DNA of 64,000 bases from Blastopirellula sp. (GCA_002733575.1 NVWB01000150.1:21720-85719), one strand, 5' to 3'. Positions 45,962 through 56,409 are shown, counted from the first letter of the stretch. Notes: a model not told the origin generated them from the letters alone. Numbers and translations are program-made.

Positions 45962-47086
45962 ATGAAGTTGCACGAACCACAAGATAAATCGACCCGATCA
46001 AACTCTACGCCGCGAAACTATTTCTCGCGTCGTGAGCAAGTCCGTATAATGATGCTGGTTTTCACCTTAATGTTCGTCATTGTGCTAATGTACGAGGCAT
46101 CGAAGCCCAAAAATTGGAACTGGTTTTTTAATAGAGGGCAAGAAAATCCAAGTGCAGAATTGGCTCCAATCGACCCCACAGGCGCACAAGTCAACGAGAT
46201 CAACACGCTTTTGCCACGTAAGGCGGTCGAAGCAGAGAGTGGGATCGAAGGTGAGTTCCGAATAGTGAAGGAAGAACCCAAGACCCGTCTGACACCCTAC
46301 ACAATGAACCAGCATGGCGATAAAGCAGAAGCAGAGTGGTTACCAGGGATTGAACCGGATTACTATCAAAAAGTCGAAGATGATACATTCTTTATCTTAA
46401 AAGACCGGGATGCTTGGCAAAACACGTTTCAAGTTCTCAGGGATACTGATCAAGAAGATTTAGAAAAGGCCAAGGCTCTGCCTGCTCAATTTGCCCAGCT
46501 TCACTTGCAACCAACTCAGTACCGAGGAAAGTTAGTGGAACTCGATGGCACGATTCGCAGAGTGGTCAAAGCATCGACTCAGGAAAATGATTTAGGGATT
46601 CCGCATTATTGGCAGCTTTGGCTATTTTCTGACCGGCACACTTCACCCATTGTGATTTACGCTTTGGAGTTGCCTGAGGATTTCCCACAAGGTGAAACCA
46701 TCTATCAACCGGTTTCATTGCGGGGTGTCTTTTTCAAACGCTGGGCTTATTCGGCCAAAGGCGGCACGATGACAGCTCCCTTGGTGCTTGCCAAACAAAT
46801 TCAATGGGATCGTCCTCAAGAACGAAACGTGCTTTCTTCAACTCAGATTATCATTGGGGTCTCGATTTCGTTTACCATTGCTTTCATGTTTGCCCTGTTT
46901 GTCTATCTGCAAAGCCAGGGTAAATCTTCGGCAGCAGAGCAAGTGATTCGTTCACGCGAAGAACGCAAGTTCCGTGAACATGCGGATGAAATCGATCCAG
47001 GTATCTCGGTGCGTGATCAACTTAAATTACTAACAGCGCAATTGGAAAATCAAGCAACAGAATCTGTTCAAAAGGAGAACGAGTGA
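45962..47086 (+). CDS. Two-helix membrane protein with a conserved OB-like outside domain (A)
   Basis: 374 residues. Helix 1 (about 27-45), an external part of 245 residues, helix 2 (about 296-317) and a charged cytoplasmic tail. The domain at 187-283 starts 'QYRGKLVELDGTIRRV' and continues with 'PHYWQLWLF', 'SPIVIYALELPEDF', 'GVFFKRWAYSA' and 'APLVLAKQIQW', a pattern of short beta strands that suits a small barrel. The downstream protein has two copies of it. I recognise no family. The two genes touch (TGATG), so the proteins very likely form a complex. Confidence 0.75.
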   Translation: MKLHEPQDKSTRSNSTPRNYFSRREQVRIMMLVFTLMFVIVLMYEASKPKNWNWFFNRGQENPSAELAPIDPTGAQVNEINTLLPRKAVEAESGIEGEFRIVKEEPKTRLTPYTMNQHGDKAEAEWLPGIEPDYYQKVEDDTFFILKDRDAWQNTFQVLRDTDQEDLEKAKALPAQFAQLHLQPTQYRGKLVELDGTIRRVVKASTQENDLGIPHYWQLWLFSDRHTSPIVIYALELPEDFPQGETIYQPVSLRGVFFKRWAYSAKGGTMTAPLVLAKQIQWDRPQERNVLSSTQIIIGVSISFTIAFMFALFVYLQSQGKSSAAEQVIRSREERKFREHADEIDPGISVRDQLKLLTAQLENQATESVQKENE

Positions 47087-48498
47087 TGAATGGCTATTCT
47101 CCAAAACCACCTTGCTATTTATTGAAGATGCTATGTGCAATCATGCTCGCTTACTGCTGTAGTAATTCTAATTCCTGGGCTCAAGAGAACACGGATTTTG
47201 AAGATCTTAGTCAACAACTTTCAACGCCGCTCGGTTTTTATGAAGCGTTAGGTTTCGGAGAAAGTTATATCGAGAAGCTGCGAGATGAGCTACCGCTTGA
47301 TGAAGAAGAAGAAGAAGCGTTGTTTCGGATTTTGAGTCGACTCGGAAAACCACAGCCCTACCGTATTATGCAGTGGCTACAGTTTTCGATTGATTGGGAC
47401 GCGCTCCAAACGGACCCTTTCGCCTCAAGGCTAAACTATTATCTGTTGACAGGTCAAACAGAACGGATTGAAGAACTTCCATTGTTGCCAGAATTGGCCG
47501 AAAAATACGGAAGTGAGCACTACTACCGCGTATTTGTTAGCGTAGACGCATCGATTTCTAGTGCCGAGAAAAAAAAGCAACAACAGGTAATGGTTTGTGT
47601 ATTTGATATTCCAGAGAGCTGGAAGGCCACGCTTGATGACAGTGTAAGTGAGATCAAACAACCGGTAAGTGTTGCCGCCTGCTTTTTAAAGCAAGGGCCT
47701 CCACATAAGGAGCAAGCGGTTCCCTACTTTGTTGCGAAGAATATCGCATGGCACCCTCATTCAGTTTCAGAAGAATTGGGCACGAATGCAGGACAAGTTT
47801 TACTCGGAACGCATGGAGTTGACATTGCGGAGTATGAATCTGTGGTAGACAGAAAACCTATCCGGATAGAAGAGCGCGAATCTTTTTACCAAACACTCTC
47901 GGCGACAAGCCATCTTTCATCGAGTCAAATTCAAGCCCATGTGGTTTCTGAAATTGGAATTGAGCAGATGTTAACCACGCCTGAAAAATATCGTGGGCAA
48001 GTAGTTCGTATCTCAGGCGTTGCGCGGCGGATTACAAAAATTGTCGAAGATTCGGATATTGCACAGCGATTAGGGGTAAATCATTACTACGAAATCAATC
48101 TCTTTATTCCATTAGAGCAGTCGATCGTATCAAGAATTGGCACCGATGACTCAACGCGAAAAGAATTCAAAAACACTTATCCAATCGTCGTCTGTAGCCG
48201 AGAATTGGCACCCGGTATTGAAGAAGGGGAAAATCTACATGTGAATATCACAGTGGATGGTTTTTTCTATAAATTATGGGCCTACCAATCAACCTTTATG
48301 TCGTCTGAGAACAAGCAAAGACGCCAAGTCAGTCCACTACTCATTGCCAAGCGTCCGCAGTTGGTGACCCTGGAAGATGAGGTTGCCGTTGACTATGCAG
48401 TAGCTTGGCTACTGCTGGTCCTTGTATTGATTTCTGTATGCGGGGTCGGGGCCGGATATCTTTTTTCAGGAAAATCCAAGAGTGTACGAAAAAACTAA
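47086..48498 (+). CDS. Secreted, C-terminally anchored protein with two OB-like domains (B)
   Basis: 470 residues from ATG 47086 (AAAGGAG 8 bases upstream; GTG at 47083 is possible). A signal peptide ('MLCAIMLAYCCSNSNSWA') precedes an acidic segment, a first copy of the shared domain (about 145-222: 'EHYYRVFVSV', 'VMVCVFDIPESW', 'VPYFVAKNIAW'), a second copy (about 301-425: 'KYRGQVVRISGVARRI', 'NHYYEINLFI', 'GFFYKLWAYQS', 'SPLLIAKRPQ') and a C-terminal helix (438-459). It is coupled to protein A by a one-base stop/start overlap. Function unknown; an envelope complex is a fair inference. Confidence 0.75.
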   Translation: MNGYSPKPPCYLLKMLCAIMLAYCCSNSNSWAQENTDFEDLSQQLSTPLGFYEALGFGESYIEKLRDELPLDEEEEEALFRILSRLGKPQPYRIMQWLQFSIDWDALQTDPFASRLNYYLLTGQTERIEELPLLPELAEKYGSEHYYRVFVSVDASISSAEKKKQQQVMVCVFDIPESWKATLDDSVSEIKQPVSVAACFLKQGPPHKEQAVPYFVAKNIAWHPHSVSEELGTNAGQVLLGTHGVDIAEYESVVDRKPIRIEERESFYQTLSATSHLSSSQIQAHVVSEIGIEQMLTTPEKYRGQVVRISGVARRITKIVEDSDIAQRLGVNHYYEINLFIPLEQSIVSRIGTDDSTRKEFKNTYPIVVCSRELAPGIEEGENLHVNITVDGFFYKLWAYQSTFMSSENKQRRQVSPLLIAKRPQLVTLEDEVAVDYAVAWLLLVLVLISVCGVGAGYLFSGKSKSVRKN

Positions 48499-48650
48499 GG
48501 GAAATCTTTCGTTTTTCAGGTCGACCGTTTGCTCTTAATCTTGCCCCAATAGTCTTTCTGTGCTGATCCTCTTTCTTGATCTAAGCAAGCCTACTTGAAC
48601 TTCTGACTCACTACGCTCATATTCACTAAAGATACATTCACAACAGGTGA

Positions 48651-49664
<1,014 letters not shown>

Positions 49665-49693
49665 TCGATTCTGGCCTTCTTCCGAAAAAATGC

Positions 49694-49727
49694 GGGACTT
49701 GAAATGGAATCGGCCATTTTGAGTCCC
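49694..49727 (+). terminator. Hairpin downstream of mdh, weak terminator
   Basis: GGGACTTGAAATGG pairs with CCATTTTGAGTCCC (14 bp, two G-U pairs, six-base loop). The following T content is low, so termination may be weak. The rest of the 49665-49973 gap shows nothing else I can support. Confidence 0.5.
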
Positions 49728-49973
49728 TTGGCATTTCCTAGCTACATTGGCACAAAGTGCTAGCAAGATTGCTTCATTTTGTCATTAGTGCTAAGAATGT
49801 AATTCTGCTCTCAGGACGAACGAGCATGCAGCCTGTCGTGTTCTCTATGATTCTATGATGAATTTTAGTAACGCAACTTTTAATTTGGAAATTCCGCACA
49901 TCCAAATTTCCCCCACGTTAGACCCTGTGCATTTTCGCACCTTCGTTCAGCTACTGCTTTGAGCCCCCAAAAT

Positions 49974-50717
49974 ATGAAACGCCTTGATCTGTTGTCTGCC
50001 CCCGCAGAAATCGCCAGTGAAGAATCAGACCCTAACATTCTTCAGTTTAAGATTGAACGCTTTAAAACTAGTAAAACTGCGGTCGAATTCTTTGCACCGC
50101 TCCATTACGAGCAAGGATACGCCTATCCACTGCTGATTTGGCTACATGGACCACAAGATACAGAACGCCAAATTCGACGCATCATGCCACTTACCAGCAC
50201 CAGGAATTTCGTGGCAGTTGCTCCTCGTGCTCCGAGAAAAGTAGCACAATTAGGCTCTCGAACGGCGACATACAATTGGGTGCAAGAGCCAAGTGACATC
50301 GAGCGATCGTGTTCTAGTGTGTTGCGAGTGGTCGATTTGGCATCTGAAAAATACAACATCCATGCCAACCGCATTTTTATCGGGGGCTACTCAGATGGTG
50401 GCACCATGGCCCTGCGGATTGCACTTCGATATCCGCATTTATTTGCCGGAGTTGCATCTATCGGAGGTGCTTTCCCAAAAGCACATGCTCCGCTTCGCAA
50501 TATCGGTTCCTCACGCAAGCTGCCGATGTTGTTAATGCACAGCCAGGAGTCCACGAACTATCCCGAGTCTGAGCTATGCACTGATTTGAAGTTACTTCAT
50601 ACCGCTGGCATGAGCATTGATTTACGTCAATATCTTTGTGCCCAAGAGATGACCACTGAGATGTTAAGTGATCTAAATAACTGGGTAATGCAAAACATCG
50701 CCAGTGCTTCTTGCTGA
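49974..50717 (+). CDS. Alpha/beta-hydrolase-fold protein, esterase-like, catalytic Asp and His apparently missing
   Basis: 247 residues from ATG 49974 (a TTG at 49959 is in frame). The serine-hydrolase elbow is 'GGYSDGGTMAL' (S140) and the oxyanion region 'LIWLHGPQD' is typical of carboxylesterase/phospholipase-type hydrolases. The expected acid region reads 'MHSQESTNYP' where a 'HGxxD' is normal, and the final 'CAQEMTTEMLSDLNNW' aligns with the usual 'HEMTxEM' with Gln in place of His. If that alignment is right the enzyme has only its nucleophile and would be a pseudoenzyme or use other residues. No signal peptide. Ends just before a strong terminator. Confidence 0.75.
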   Translation: MKRLDLLSAPAEIASEESDPNILQFKIERFKTSKTAVEFFAPLHYEQGYAYPLLIWLHGPQDTERQIRRIMPLTSTRNFVAVAPRAPRKVAQLGSRTATYNWVQEPSDIERSCSSVLRVVDLASEKYNIHANRIFIGGYSDGGTMALRIALRYPHLFAGVASIGGAFPKAHAPLRNIGSSRKLPMLLMHSQESTNYPESELCTDLKLLHTAGMSIDLRQYLCAQEMTTEMLSDLNNWVMQNIASASC

Positions 50718-50751
50718 ACTAATATCTGATTTGGGATCTACAATTCAAACG

Positions 50752-50790
50752 ATGCCGTAACACTGCTAGCAGTGTTACGGCATTTTTTTT
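50752..50790 (+). terminator. Strong intrinsic terminator
   Basis: ATGCCGTAACACTGCT pairs perfectly with its complement AGCAGTGTTACGGCAT, and eight T in all follow the GC-rich part, 35 bases after the hydrolase stop. Confidence 0.93.
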
Positions 50791-50852
50791 GGAACAGATC
50801 GCCACGAAAACCAGTGAATTCGTGCGTTTTAGTAATTCACAATAAAATTCTA

Positions 50853-50882
50853 TTGACGCGTACTAGCCTGATTAGGTACAAA
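50853..50882 (+). promoter_or_regulatory. Candidate promoter for the flagellar-region TPR gene
   Basis: TTGACG (50853-50858), 18-base spacer, TACAAA (50877-50882), with about 180 bases of leader before the TPR ATG. No -24/-12 element was found in the 50718-51067 gap. Confidence 0.35.
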
Positions 50883-51067
50883 TCGCCCCGCTCAAAATCC
50901 GCAAGCAGTTTGCTTGTACAAAAACGACCGCAGGAATGATGGAAGTTTGGATTTGAGTTGTGATGATTTTTGACTGAGTAGTCAGGTCATCAACCTAACT
51001 CTCCACATCTTTCTTCGTCAGAAAGTTTCGCGGAGTTTAAGGCAAATCGTTTTTTTTGGAAAATAAA

Positions 51068-53590
51068 ATGAGCACCGGCACTGAAGACAATACGAGCGTT
51101 GAACAAGACGCGAGTACAGAGGCAGCAGCAGGTTCTTTGATGAGTAAATTGCTCACAAAGAAGATGCTAATGCTAGGTGGCGGAGGTCTACTCCTATGTG
51201 TCTCAGCTTGGTTTATCTCCACTACCTTCTTTGGTGAAAAGGCAGAGATAGAACCCATTGAGATGGCGCTCCACTACTTAGAAGAAGACGATCCACAAAG
51301 AGCACGCCAGCTTGCAGGTGCCTATGTTGATGATTTACATATTCCAGAAGAGTTGCAAGGGATTCCTCCCTATGTACTTGGAGTCACTACCCATCAAGAA
51401 GCAGAGCAGAAAAGAAATCCTCGAGATAAACAGCGTGTCCATAGAATCGCGGCCGAGTATTTAGCAAATGCGAAAGAAAGATTTCCACTCGGCTATGAAT
51501 CCCAAGGGCAGTATTATTTGGGGCGTAGTTTATATGAAAGCAAACAATTTCTAAAAAGTATCCCAGTTTTACTTGAAGCGTATAAAACGAATTCTGATCG
51601 TAAGCCTGAAATCGAAGAACTATTAGCAAGTGCCTATTTAGAAGCAGGGCAGACAAATCCTGAATTCTTAGATGATGCACTCGAATGGACAGATAAGTTT
51701 TTAGCCAATAAAACCATTGCCCAAGAAGAACGAGAGAACTCGCTCGTCAGAAAAAGTAACATTCTACTATCTCAAGGCAAAGAGGCTGAATCGATAAAAA
51801 CCATCGAGATGATTAGCGAGTCTTCACCCCGAGCTAATGACGCACTCCTTATTCAAGGGACTGTTTTATTTAAAAAAGCCAAAGCAGCAACGCCAGACCC
51901 TAAACAACCGGTCTCTGAAGATTTAAAAAATGCGATAGTGATGTTTAAAGATGCCTCGAATACTTCAGTTTCTGGTAGTGATTCATCGAGAAAAGCATCT
52001 TACCTGCTCGCCTTGGCATTGGAATTCTCTGGTGATCAAAAAGGTGCTTTAGAGCAATTTGCCCGCACGAGAAAAATTTATTTCAAAACTTCAGAAAGTG
52101 TTGCTGCTGGTTTAAACGAAGCTGCAATTCTCTCTGAACTCGGCCGCCACGAAGAATCGATTGGTGTCTATCGCAAGACGTTAAGAGAAGCTGGAAACGA
52201 GAGCCGCTATCGTAACCCTTGGGTTTCATTGTCAGACTTTAGCCAACTAATTAACGAGGCGATTCAATTCTTTTCAAAGCCTGAGCTATTTCATTATGCG
52301 GTTGAAATCAGTCGAGATTTATCTCCACTCTTTCCAACCGAGCAAGCGTTAGAAGCCGAAGGTGATGTTTTGGTCGCTTGGGCCAAAAGCCTTGAAGAAA
52401 ATGCTGACGATGTTCCTTTGGTTGAAGGGATGAAAATGAAATCCGAAGCAAGATTGCGATACCGACAGGCAGGTCATGTCTATCGACAATTAGCAAAAAA
52501 ACGTTTCGCCACAAAACACTATACGGACGATTTGTGGAGCAGCGCAGATTCCTATATTCGCGGACAAGATTTCACTGAGGCCGAAGAAATTTTAACCGAG
52601 TATCGGTTGTATGAAACTCGTGCAAAAAAACCTCGTTCTTTAGTCGCTATCGCAAGTGTGCTCATCGATTTGGATCGAGCCGCTGATGCAATCTCTCCTC
52701 TGGCTGAATGTATCGAATTCTATCCCAAAGATCCGTCAACCTATCGTGCGAGACTTTTGGCCGCGGATGCCTATTTAGAATTAGGAGATATCCCACTAGC
52801 CAAAGAGATGCTGCAATCGAATTTAGATGATGGCGAATTAGAGCCAAGTAGTAAAGAATGGCAGGAATCACTGTTCGCAATAGGCCGGGTCTACCATTTG
52901 GAAGGCGAGCTATTAGAAGCTCAGGCTCGTTTGAAAGGGATTTCGGAAGAAGCGTCAAGGATTCCCAAAGAAGCCTTCGATTTATTAGAGCAAAGCACGG
53001 AATCGTATAAGAAGGCAATTCGTAATCTACATAACGCCGTACGTCGCTACCCTACTGCTCCTGATGCAACCATGGCCCGGTATCTTATTGCCGAGTGCCA
53101 CCAACGGGCTTCAATGTTACCCAAGAAAAAATATCACCTGGTCAACATCGAAACACAGCGTGTGAAATATGATAAGCAAGTCAAAGAGCACCTTGAAACC
53201 GCGTTAGAGATATACGGAGAACTAGAGACCGAACTGACTTCCCGGTTTGAACTGAAAGGAGAGTTGCACCCGGTGGAAGCCTTGATTTTAAGAAACAGTT
53301 ACTTTGCACAAGGTGCAACGCTATTTGATCTGAAAAGATATCAGGAAGCGATTGAAGCTTATTCAACCGCTTCGACAAGTTACCAAAATGAAGCTGTCGT
53401 ATTAGAAGCGTATGTGCAAATTGCACATTGCTATCGATTTAAAAATCAACCCAAAGAGGGTCAGGCAAGGCTGGAGCAAGCTAAGAAGGTATTAAGCAAA
53501 CTCCCAGACGACACCGATTATTCCGAGACTTCGCAGAATTCAAGAGATGACTGGGAAAAGTTTTTGGATTGGCTAAGCTCCACTTTTTAG
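51068..53590 (+). CDS. Membrane-anchored TPR protein at the head of the flagellar region
   Basis: 840 residues from ATG 51068 (a TTG at 51056 is in frame). The N-terminus is hydrophilic (about 1-32), then one helix (about 33-53, 'MLMLGGGGLLLCVSAWFIS'), then helical TPR-like repeats throughout, for example 'GQYYLGRSLYESKQFLKSIP', 'AYLELGDIPLAKEMLQSNL' and 'QGATLFDLKRYQEAIEAYST'. Orientation should put the repeats outside. It ends 38 bases before the FlgN-like gene and probably belongs to the same transcript, which hints at a role in flagellar assembly or stalk/holdfast functions. I know of no family with proven function. Confidence 0.8.
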   Translation: MSTGTEDNTSVEQDASTEAAAGSLMSKLLTKKMLMLGGGGLLLCVSAWFISTTFFGEKAEIEPIEMALHYLEEDDPQRARQLAGAYVDDLHIPEELQGIPPYVLGVTTHQEAEQKRNPRDKQRVHRIAAEYLANAKERFPLGYESQGQYYLGRSLYESKQFLKSIPVLLEAYKTNSDRKPEIEELLASAYLEAGQTNPEFLDDALEWTDKFLANKTIAQEERENSLVRKSNILLSQGKEAESIKTIEMISESSPRANDALLIQGTVLFKKAKAATPDPKQPVSEDLKNAIVMFKDASNTSVSGSDSSRKASYLLALALEFSGDQKGALEQFARTRKIYFKTSESVAAGLNEAAILSELGRHEESIGVYRKTLREAGNESRYRNPWVSLSDFSQLINEAIQFFSKPELFHYAVEISRDLSPLFPTEQALEAEGDVLVAWAKSLEENADDVPLVEGMKMKSEARLRYRQAGHVYRQLAKKRFATKHYTDDLWSSADSYIRGQDFTEAEEILTEYRLYETRAKKPRSLVAIASVLIDLDRAADAISPLAECIEFYPKDPSTYRARLLAADAYLELGDIPLAKEMLQSNLDDGELEPSSKEWQESLFAIGRVYHLEGELLEAQARLKGISEEASRIPKEAFDLLEQSTESYKKAIRNLHNAVRRYPTAPDATMARYLIAECHQRASMLPKKKYHLVNIETQRVKYDKQVKEHLETALEIYGELETELTSRFELKGELHPVEALILRNSYFAQGATLFDLKRYQEAIEAYSTASTSYQNEAVVLEAYVQIAHCYRFKNQPKEGQARLEQAKKVLSKLPDDTDYSETSQNSRDDWEKFLDWLSSTF

Positions 53591-53628
53591 TATTACTAGA
53601 AAAGACCAAAGGTTATTCAGGAACAATT

Positions 53629-54081
53629 ATGTTCAAACAGACCGATCAACTCGAACAATTAATTATCGAAAAACACAAGGTGTTAGAGCAACTTCACACC
53701 TTGTCTCGATATCAATTGCAATTGGCGAGTAGCTTAGACCACGTAGAAGACTTGATGCGTGTGGTCGCGGCGAAGCAAACTTTGATTGATCAATTATTAA
53801 ATCTAGATGAACAACTAAACCCTTTTCGAGATCAAGACCCCGAATCACGTAATTGGCGTAATCCTGCGGATCGACAACGAGTTTCTGAGATCGCACGTAA
53901 CAGTAAAGTTTTACTAGATGAACTGAAACAATTTGAGAATCAAAGTGAACAAAGGGTACGTGAAAAAAGAGATGAAGTCTCTGCCCAACTTCAGGCCAGC
54001 CAAAAATCAACCAGTACACTAGAGGGATACGCTTCCTCGCAGCCAGAGATGGTTTCCCAGTTTGATCTGACTTCCGAGTAA
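53629..54081 (+). CDS. flgN: FlgN-like flagellar export chaperone
   Basis: 150 residues from ATG 53629 (AGGA 6 bases upstream). The protein is nearly all helical with a coiled-coil pattern: 'LEQLIIEKHKVLEQLHTLSR', 'LMRVVAAKQTLIDQLLNLDE' and 'LLDELKQFENQSEQRVREKR'. That is the size and layout of FlgN, the cytoplasmic chaperone for hook-associated proteins FlgK and FlgL. Sequence conservation in this family is low, so the assignment leans on position just ahead of the flagellar regulators and flgB. No FlgK or FlgL gene is inside the window. Confidence 0.65.
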   Translation: MFKQTDQLEQLIIEKHKVLEQLHTLSRYQLQLASSLDHVEDLMRVVAAKQTLIDQLLNLDEQLNPFRDQDPESRNWRNPADRQRVSEIARNSKVLLDELKQFENQSEQRVREKRDEVSAQLQASQKSTSTLEGYASSQPEMVSQFDLTSE

Positions 54082-54106
54082 CCCCTTTAAGTTTCAGAGA
54101 TTTTCC

Positions 54107-54988
54107 ATGAATCAACCACTTTCATCCCAATCAATCAACCAAGATACTGCTCTGGCAAACTTGCTAGACGCAGATGGTTCGATCAATTTAGAAAAGTTGC
54201 TCAAAGCCTGGGATGCGGCCACCGTTCGTTTGCAAGATACCCATGAAACATTGCGGTTAGAGGTCACGCGCTTGACTGACGAACTGGAAATCAAAAATAG
54301 AGAAATCGCCAGAAAAAACCGCTTGGCTGATCTCGGGCAAATGGCCTCGCATATCGCTCATGAAGTCAGAAACAGTTTGACTCCCCTCACATTGTACGTC
54401 GGTTTGCTGGGTCGCAAGTTAGAAGAAGACACGGAAAGTCGAACGATCGTACGCAAGATCGAATCTGGATTGACGATGCTCGACTCCACAGTGAATGACT
54501 TGCTCCACTTTACTTCTGACAGACAACCACTGACAGGCCGTTTTGATCTCTTCTCCCTGCTGCAAGAGATTCGTGAGGAATTGGAACCTCAGTTAGAAGC
54601 CCAAAATGTAAATGTCGTGTTGGATGTTGATCTGTCCACCATGATCAAGGCCGATAGACAGATGGTCCGTCGGTCCCTTGCCAATCTAATTTTAAATGGG
54701 CTCGATGTAATGCCAGGCGGTGGGCGTATCGTTGTGACGTCGTACGAAACTGATTCCGCAGTGGAAATTGAAGTTGCCGATTCTGGTCCAGGATTCTCAC
54801 AAGAGATTGCAAAGCGTATGTTCGATCCATTTTTTACCACCAAGAATACCGGAACAGGCTTAGGGTTGGCCATTGTTCAGCGAGTGGCGGAAGTCCACGA
54901 TGGCTGGCTGACTGCAATTAACTGTCCAGAAGGTGGAGCCGCAATTACCTTGGCTTTGCCAAAACACATTATGGAGGCCGCAGCGTGA
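54107..54988 (+). CDS. Soluble sensor histidine kinase, flagellar (FlrB/FleS-like)
   Basis: 293 residues, no membrane helix. The N-terminal 75 residues end in a coiled coil; the H-box is 'LADLGQMASHIAHEVRNSLT' and the catalytic domain shows the N-box ('LILNGLDVMPGGGR'), G1 ('VADSGPGF'), F-box ('FDPFFTTK') and G2 ('GTGLGLAIVQRV'). The four-base overlap with the response-regulator gene marks a cognate pair. Being cytosolic and next to flgB, it fits FlrB/FleS, which sense assembly state and phosphorylate the sigma54 activator. The sensed signal is unknown. Confidence 0.85.
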   Translation: MNQPLSSQSINQDTALANLLDADGSINLEKLLKAWDAATVRLQDTHETLRLEVTRLTDELEIKNREIARKNRLADLGQMASHIAHEVRNSLTPLTLYVGLLGRKLEEDTESRTIVRKIESGLTMLDSTVNDLLHFTSDRQPLTGRFDLFSLLQEIREELEPQLEAQNVNVVLDVDLSTMIKADRQMVRRSLANLILNGLDVMPGGGRIVVTSYETDSAVEIEVADSGPGFSQEIAKRMFDPFFTTKNTGTGLGLAIVQRVAEVHDGWLTAINCPEGGAAITLALPKHIMEAAA

Positions 54989-56409
54989 AAAATACGACAG
55001 CAACAACTTTAGAAGCAAGAAACATTCTGGTCGTCGATGATAATCGATTGGCGCGAGAATCGATCTCCGATGCCTTGACCATCTTAGGCAATCGTGCAAC
55101 CGCTTGTGGTTCAGGTAGCGAAGCATTGCAGTTAGTCGATAAAAACTCATTCGATGTCATTTTAACCGACTTGCAAATGCCAGGCATGAGTGGCATCGAG
55201 CTGGTTCAACAATTGCGTGAACAACAATGTGATTCACAAATACTCATGATTACCGCACATGCAACCATCGCAACGGCTGTCGAAGCAATGCGTTATGGTG
55301 CAATGGATTATCTCCAAAAACCAATCAGTGCCGATCAACTAGAGAACGCAGTGAATCGGGCCTTAGAGAAATCACAACAAGGCGATCACCCCACTGCCGT
55401 ACCACCGAACAGCAAAAAAACTTTGCAAGTGACGATGATTGGCACAAGTTTGCCGATGCAAAACTTGCGTCAACGAATTGCTCAAGTTGCTTCGACGGAC
55501 GAAACCGTATTAATCACGGGCGAAAGTGGCACGGGAAAAGAGTTAGTCGCCCGAGCACTGCATCTCCAAAGTCGCAGAGCCGATCAAGCCTTAATTAGTT
55601 TGAACTGTCCGGTGTTATCAGCTCACTTGATGGAAAGTGAACTGTTTGGCCATGAAAAAGGAGCGTTCACCAGTGCCGATCAGACAAGAGTAGGCCGTTT
55701 TCAATTGGCCGAACGGGGTACCATTCTACTTGATGAAATCACCGAGATTGAATTGCCGCTGCAAGCGAAACTATTGCGAGTTTTACAAGAACGTTGTTAT
55801 GAACGGGTCGGTTCAAGCCAAACCATGGATACCGATGTCCGAGTTTTGGCCACATCGAACCGTGATTTACAAAACGCAGTCGAAGAGGGCAAGTTCCGGC
55901 AAGATCTTTACTATCGTCTAGCGGTCGTTCCCTTAGAGTTGCCACCACTGCGAGATCGTCGGGAAGATGTCCCACTGTTAGTAGATCACTTTTTAAACGT
56001 CGCAGCCGAGCGATTAGAAAAGCCAGCTTGTGAGCTTTCCGATTCAGCCATCAGCTTATTGCAAGAATATCACTGGCCTGGAAATATCCGTGAGCTAGAG
56101 AACATCATGACTCGTGCGAGTGTCTTGGCGATTGACCCAGTGATCGGGCCCGATCAACTAGCAGCCTGGCTGGTTCAAGGTTCACAGCCAACCGAAGCAA
56201 AACCAGGGAACTCGGTCGTGAATCAGATCTCGGTTGGAGTCAAGCTAGACGAAATGGAACAACGCTTAATCCAATCGACTTTAGAACAATACGAAGGGCA
56301 TCGTGAAAAAACTGCCGTGGCCCTGGGGATTAGTGTGCGAACATTGAGCAACAAGTTGCGAAACTATGGACTTGCTCCACGAGCCAAAACATTTTCACGA
56401 GCCATTTAA
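54985..56409 (+). CDS. NtrC-family sigma54-dependent response regulator, flagellar (FlrC/FleR-like)
   Basis: 474 residues. Receiver domain 1-120 with phosphoacceptor Asp in 'VILTDLQMPGMSG' and the Lys in 'LQKPIS'. AAA+ domain about 150-375: Walker A 'GESGTGKELVARAL', Walker B 'GTILLDEI', and the sigma54-contact loop written GAFTSA (in 'HEKGAFTSADQTR') instead of GAFTGA. C-terminal Fis-type helix-turn-helix ending 'ALGISVRTLSNKLRNYGL'. It should bind upstream of flagellar operons and melt sigma54 promoters after phosphorylation. The 311-base gap that follows carries dyads and a -24/-12 element, the obvious target. Confidence 0.92.
   Translation: MKNTTATTLEARNILVVDDNRLARESISDALTILGNRATACGSGSEALQLVDKNSFDVILTDLQMPGMSGIELVQQLREQQCDSQILMITAHATIATAVEAMRYGAMDYLQKPISADQLENAVNRALEKSQQGDHPTAVPPNSKKTLQVTMIGTSLPMQNLRQRIAQVASTDETVLITGESGTGKELVARALHLQSRRADQALISLNCPVLSAHLMESELFGHEKGAFTSADQTRVGRFQLAERGTILLDEITEIELPLQAKLLRVLQERCYERVGSSQTMDTDVRVLATSNRDLQNAVEEGKFRQDLYYRLAVVPLELPPLRDRREDVPLLVDHFLNVAAERLEKPACELSDSAISLLQEYHWPGNIRELENIMTRASVLAIDPVIGPDQLAAWLVQGSQPTEAKPGNSVVNQISVGVKLDEMEQRLIQSTLEQYEGHREKTAVALGISVRTLSNKLRNYGLAPRAKTFSRAI

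Noticed and set aside
50901..50913. GCAAGCAGTTTGC as a further flagellar dyad upstream of the TPR gene
   Set aside because: The spacer is five bases rather than three, and no -24/-12 element accompanies it.
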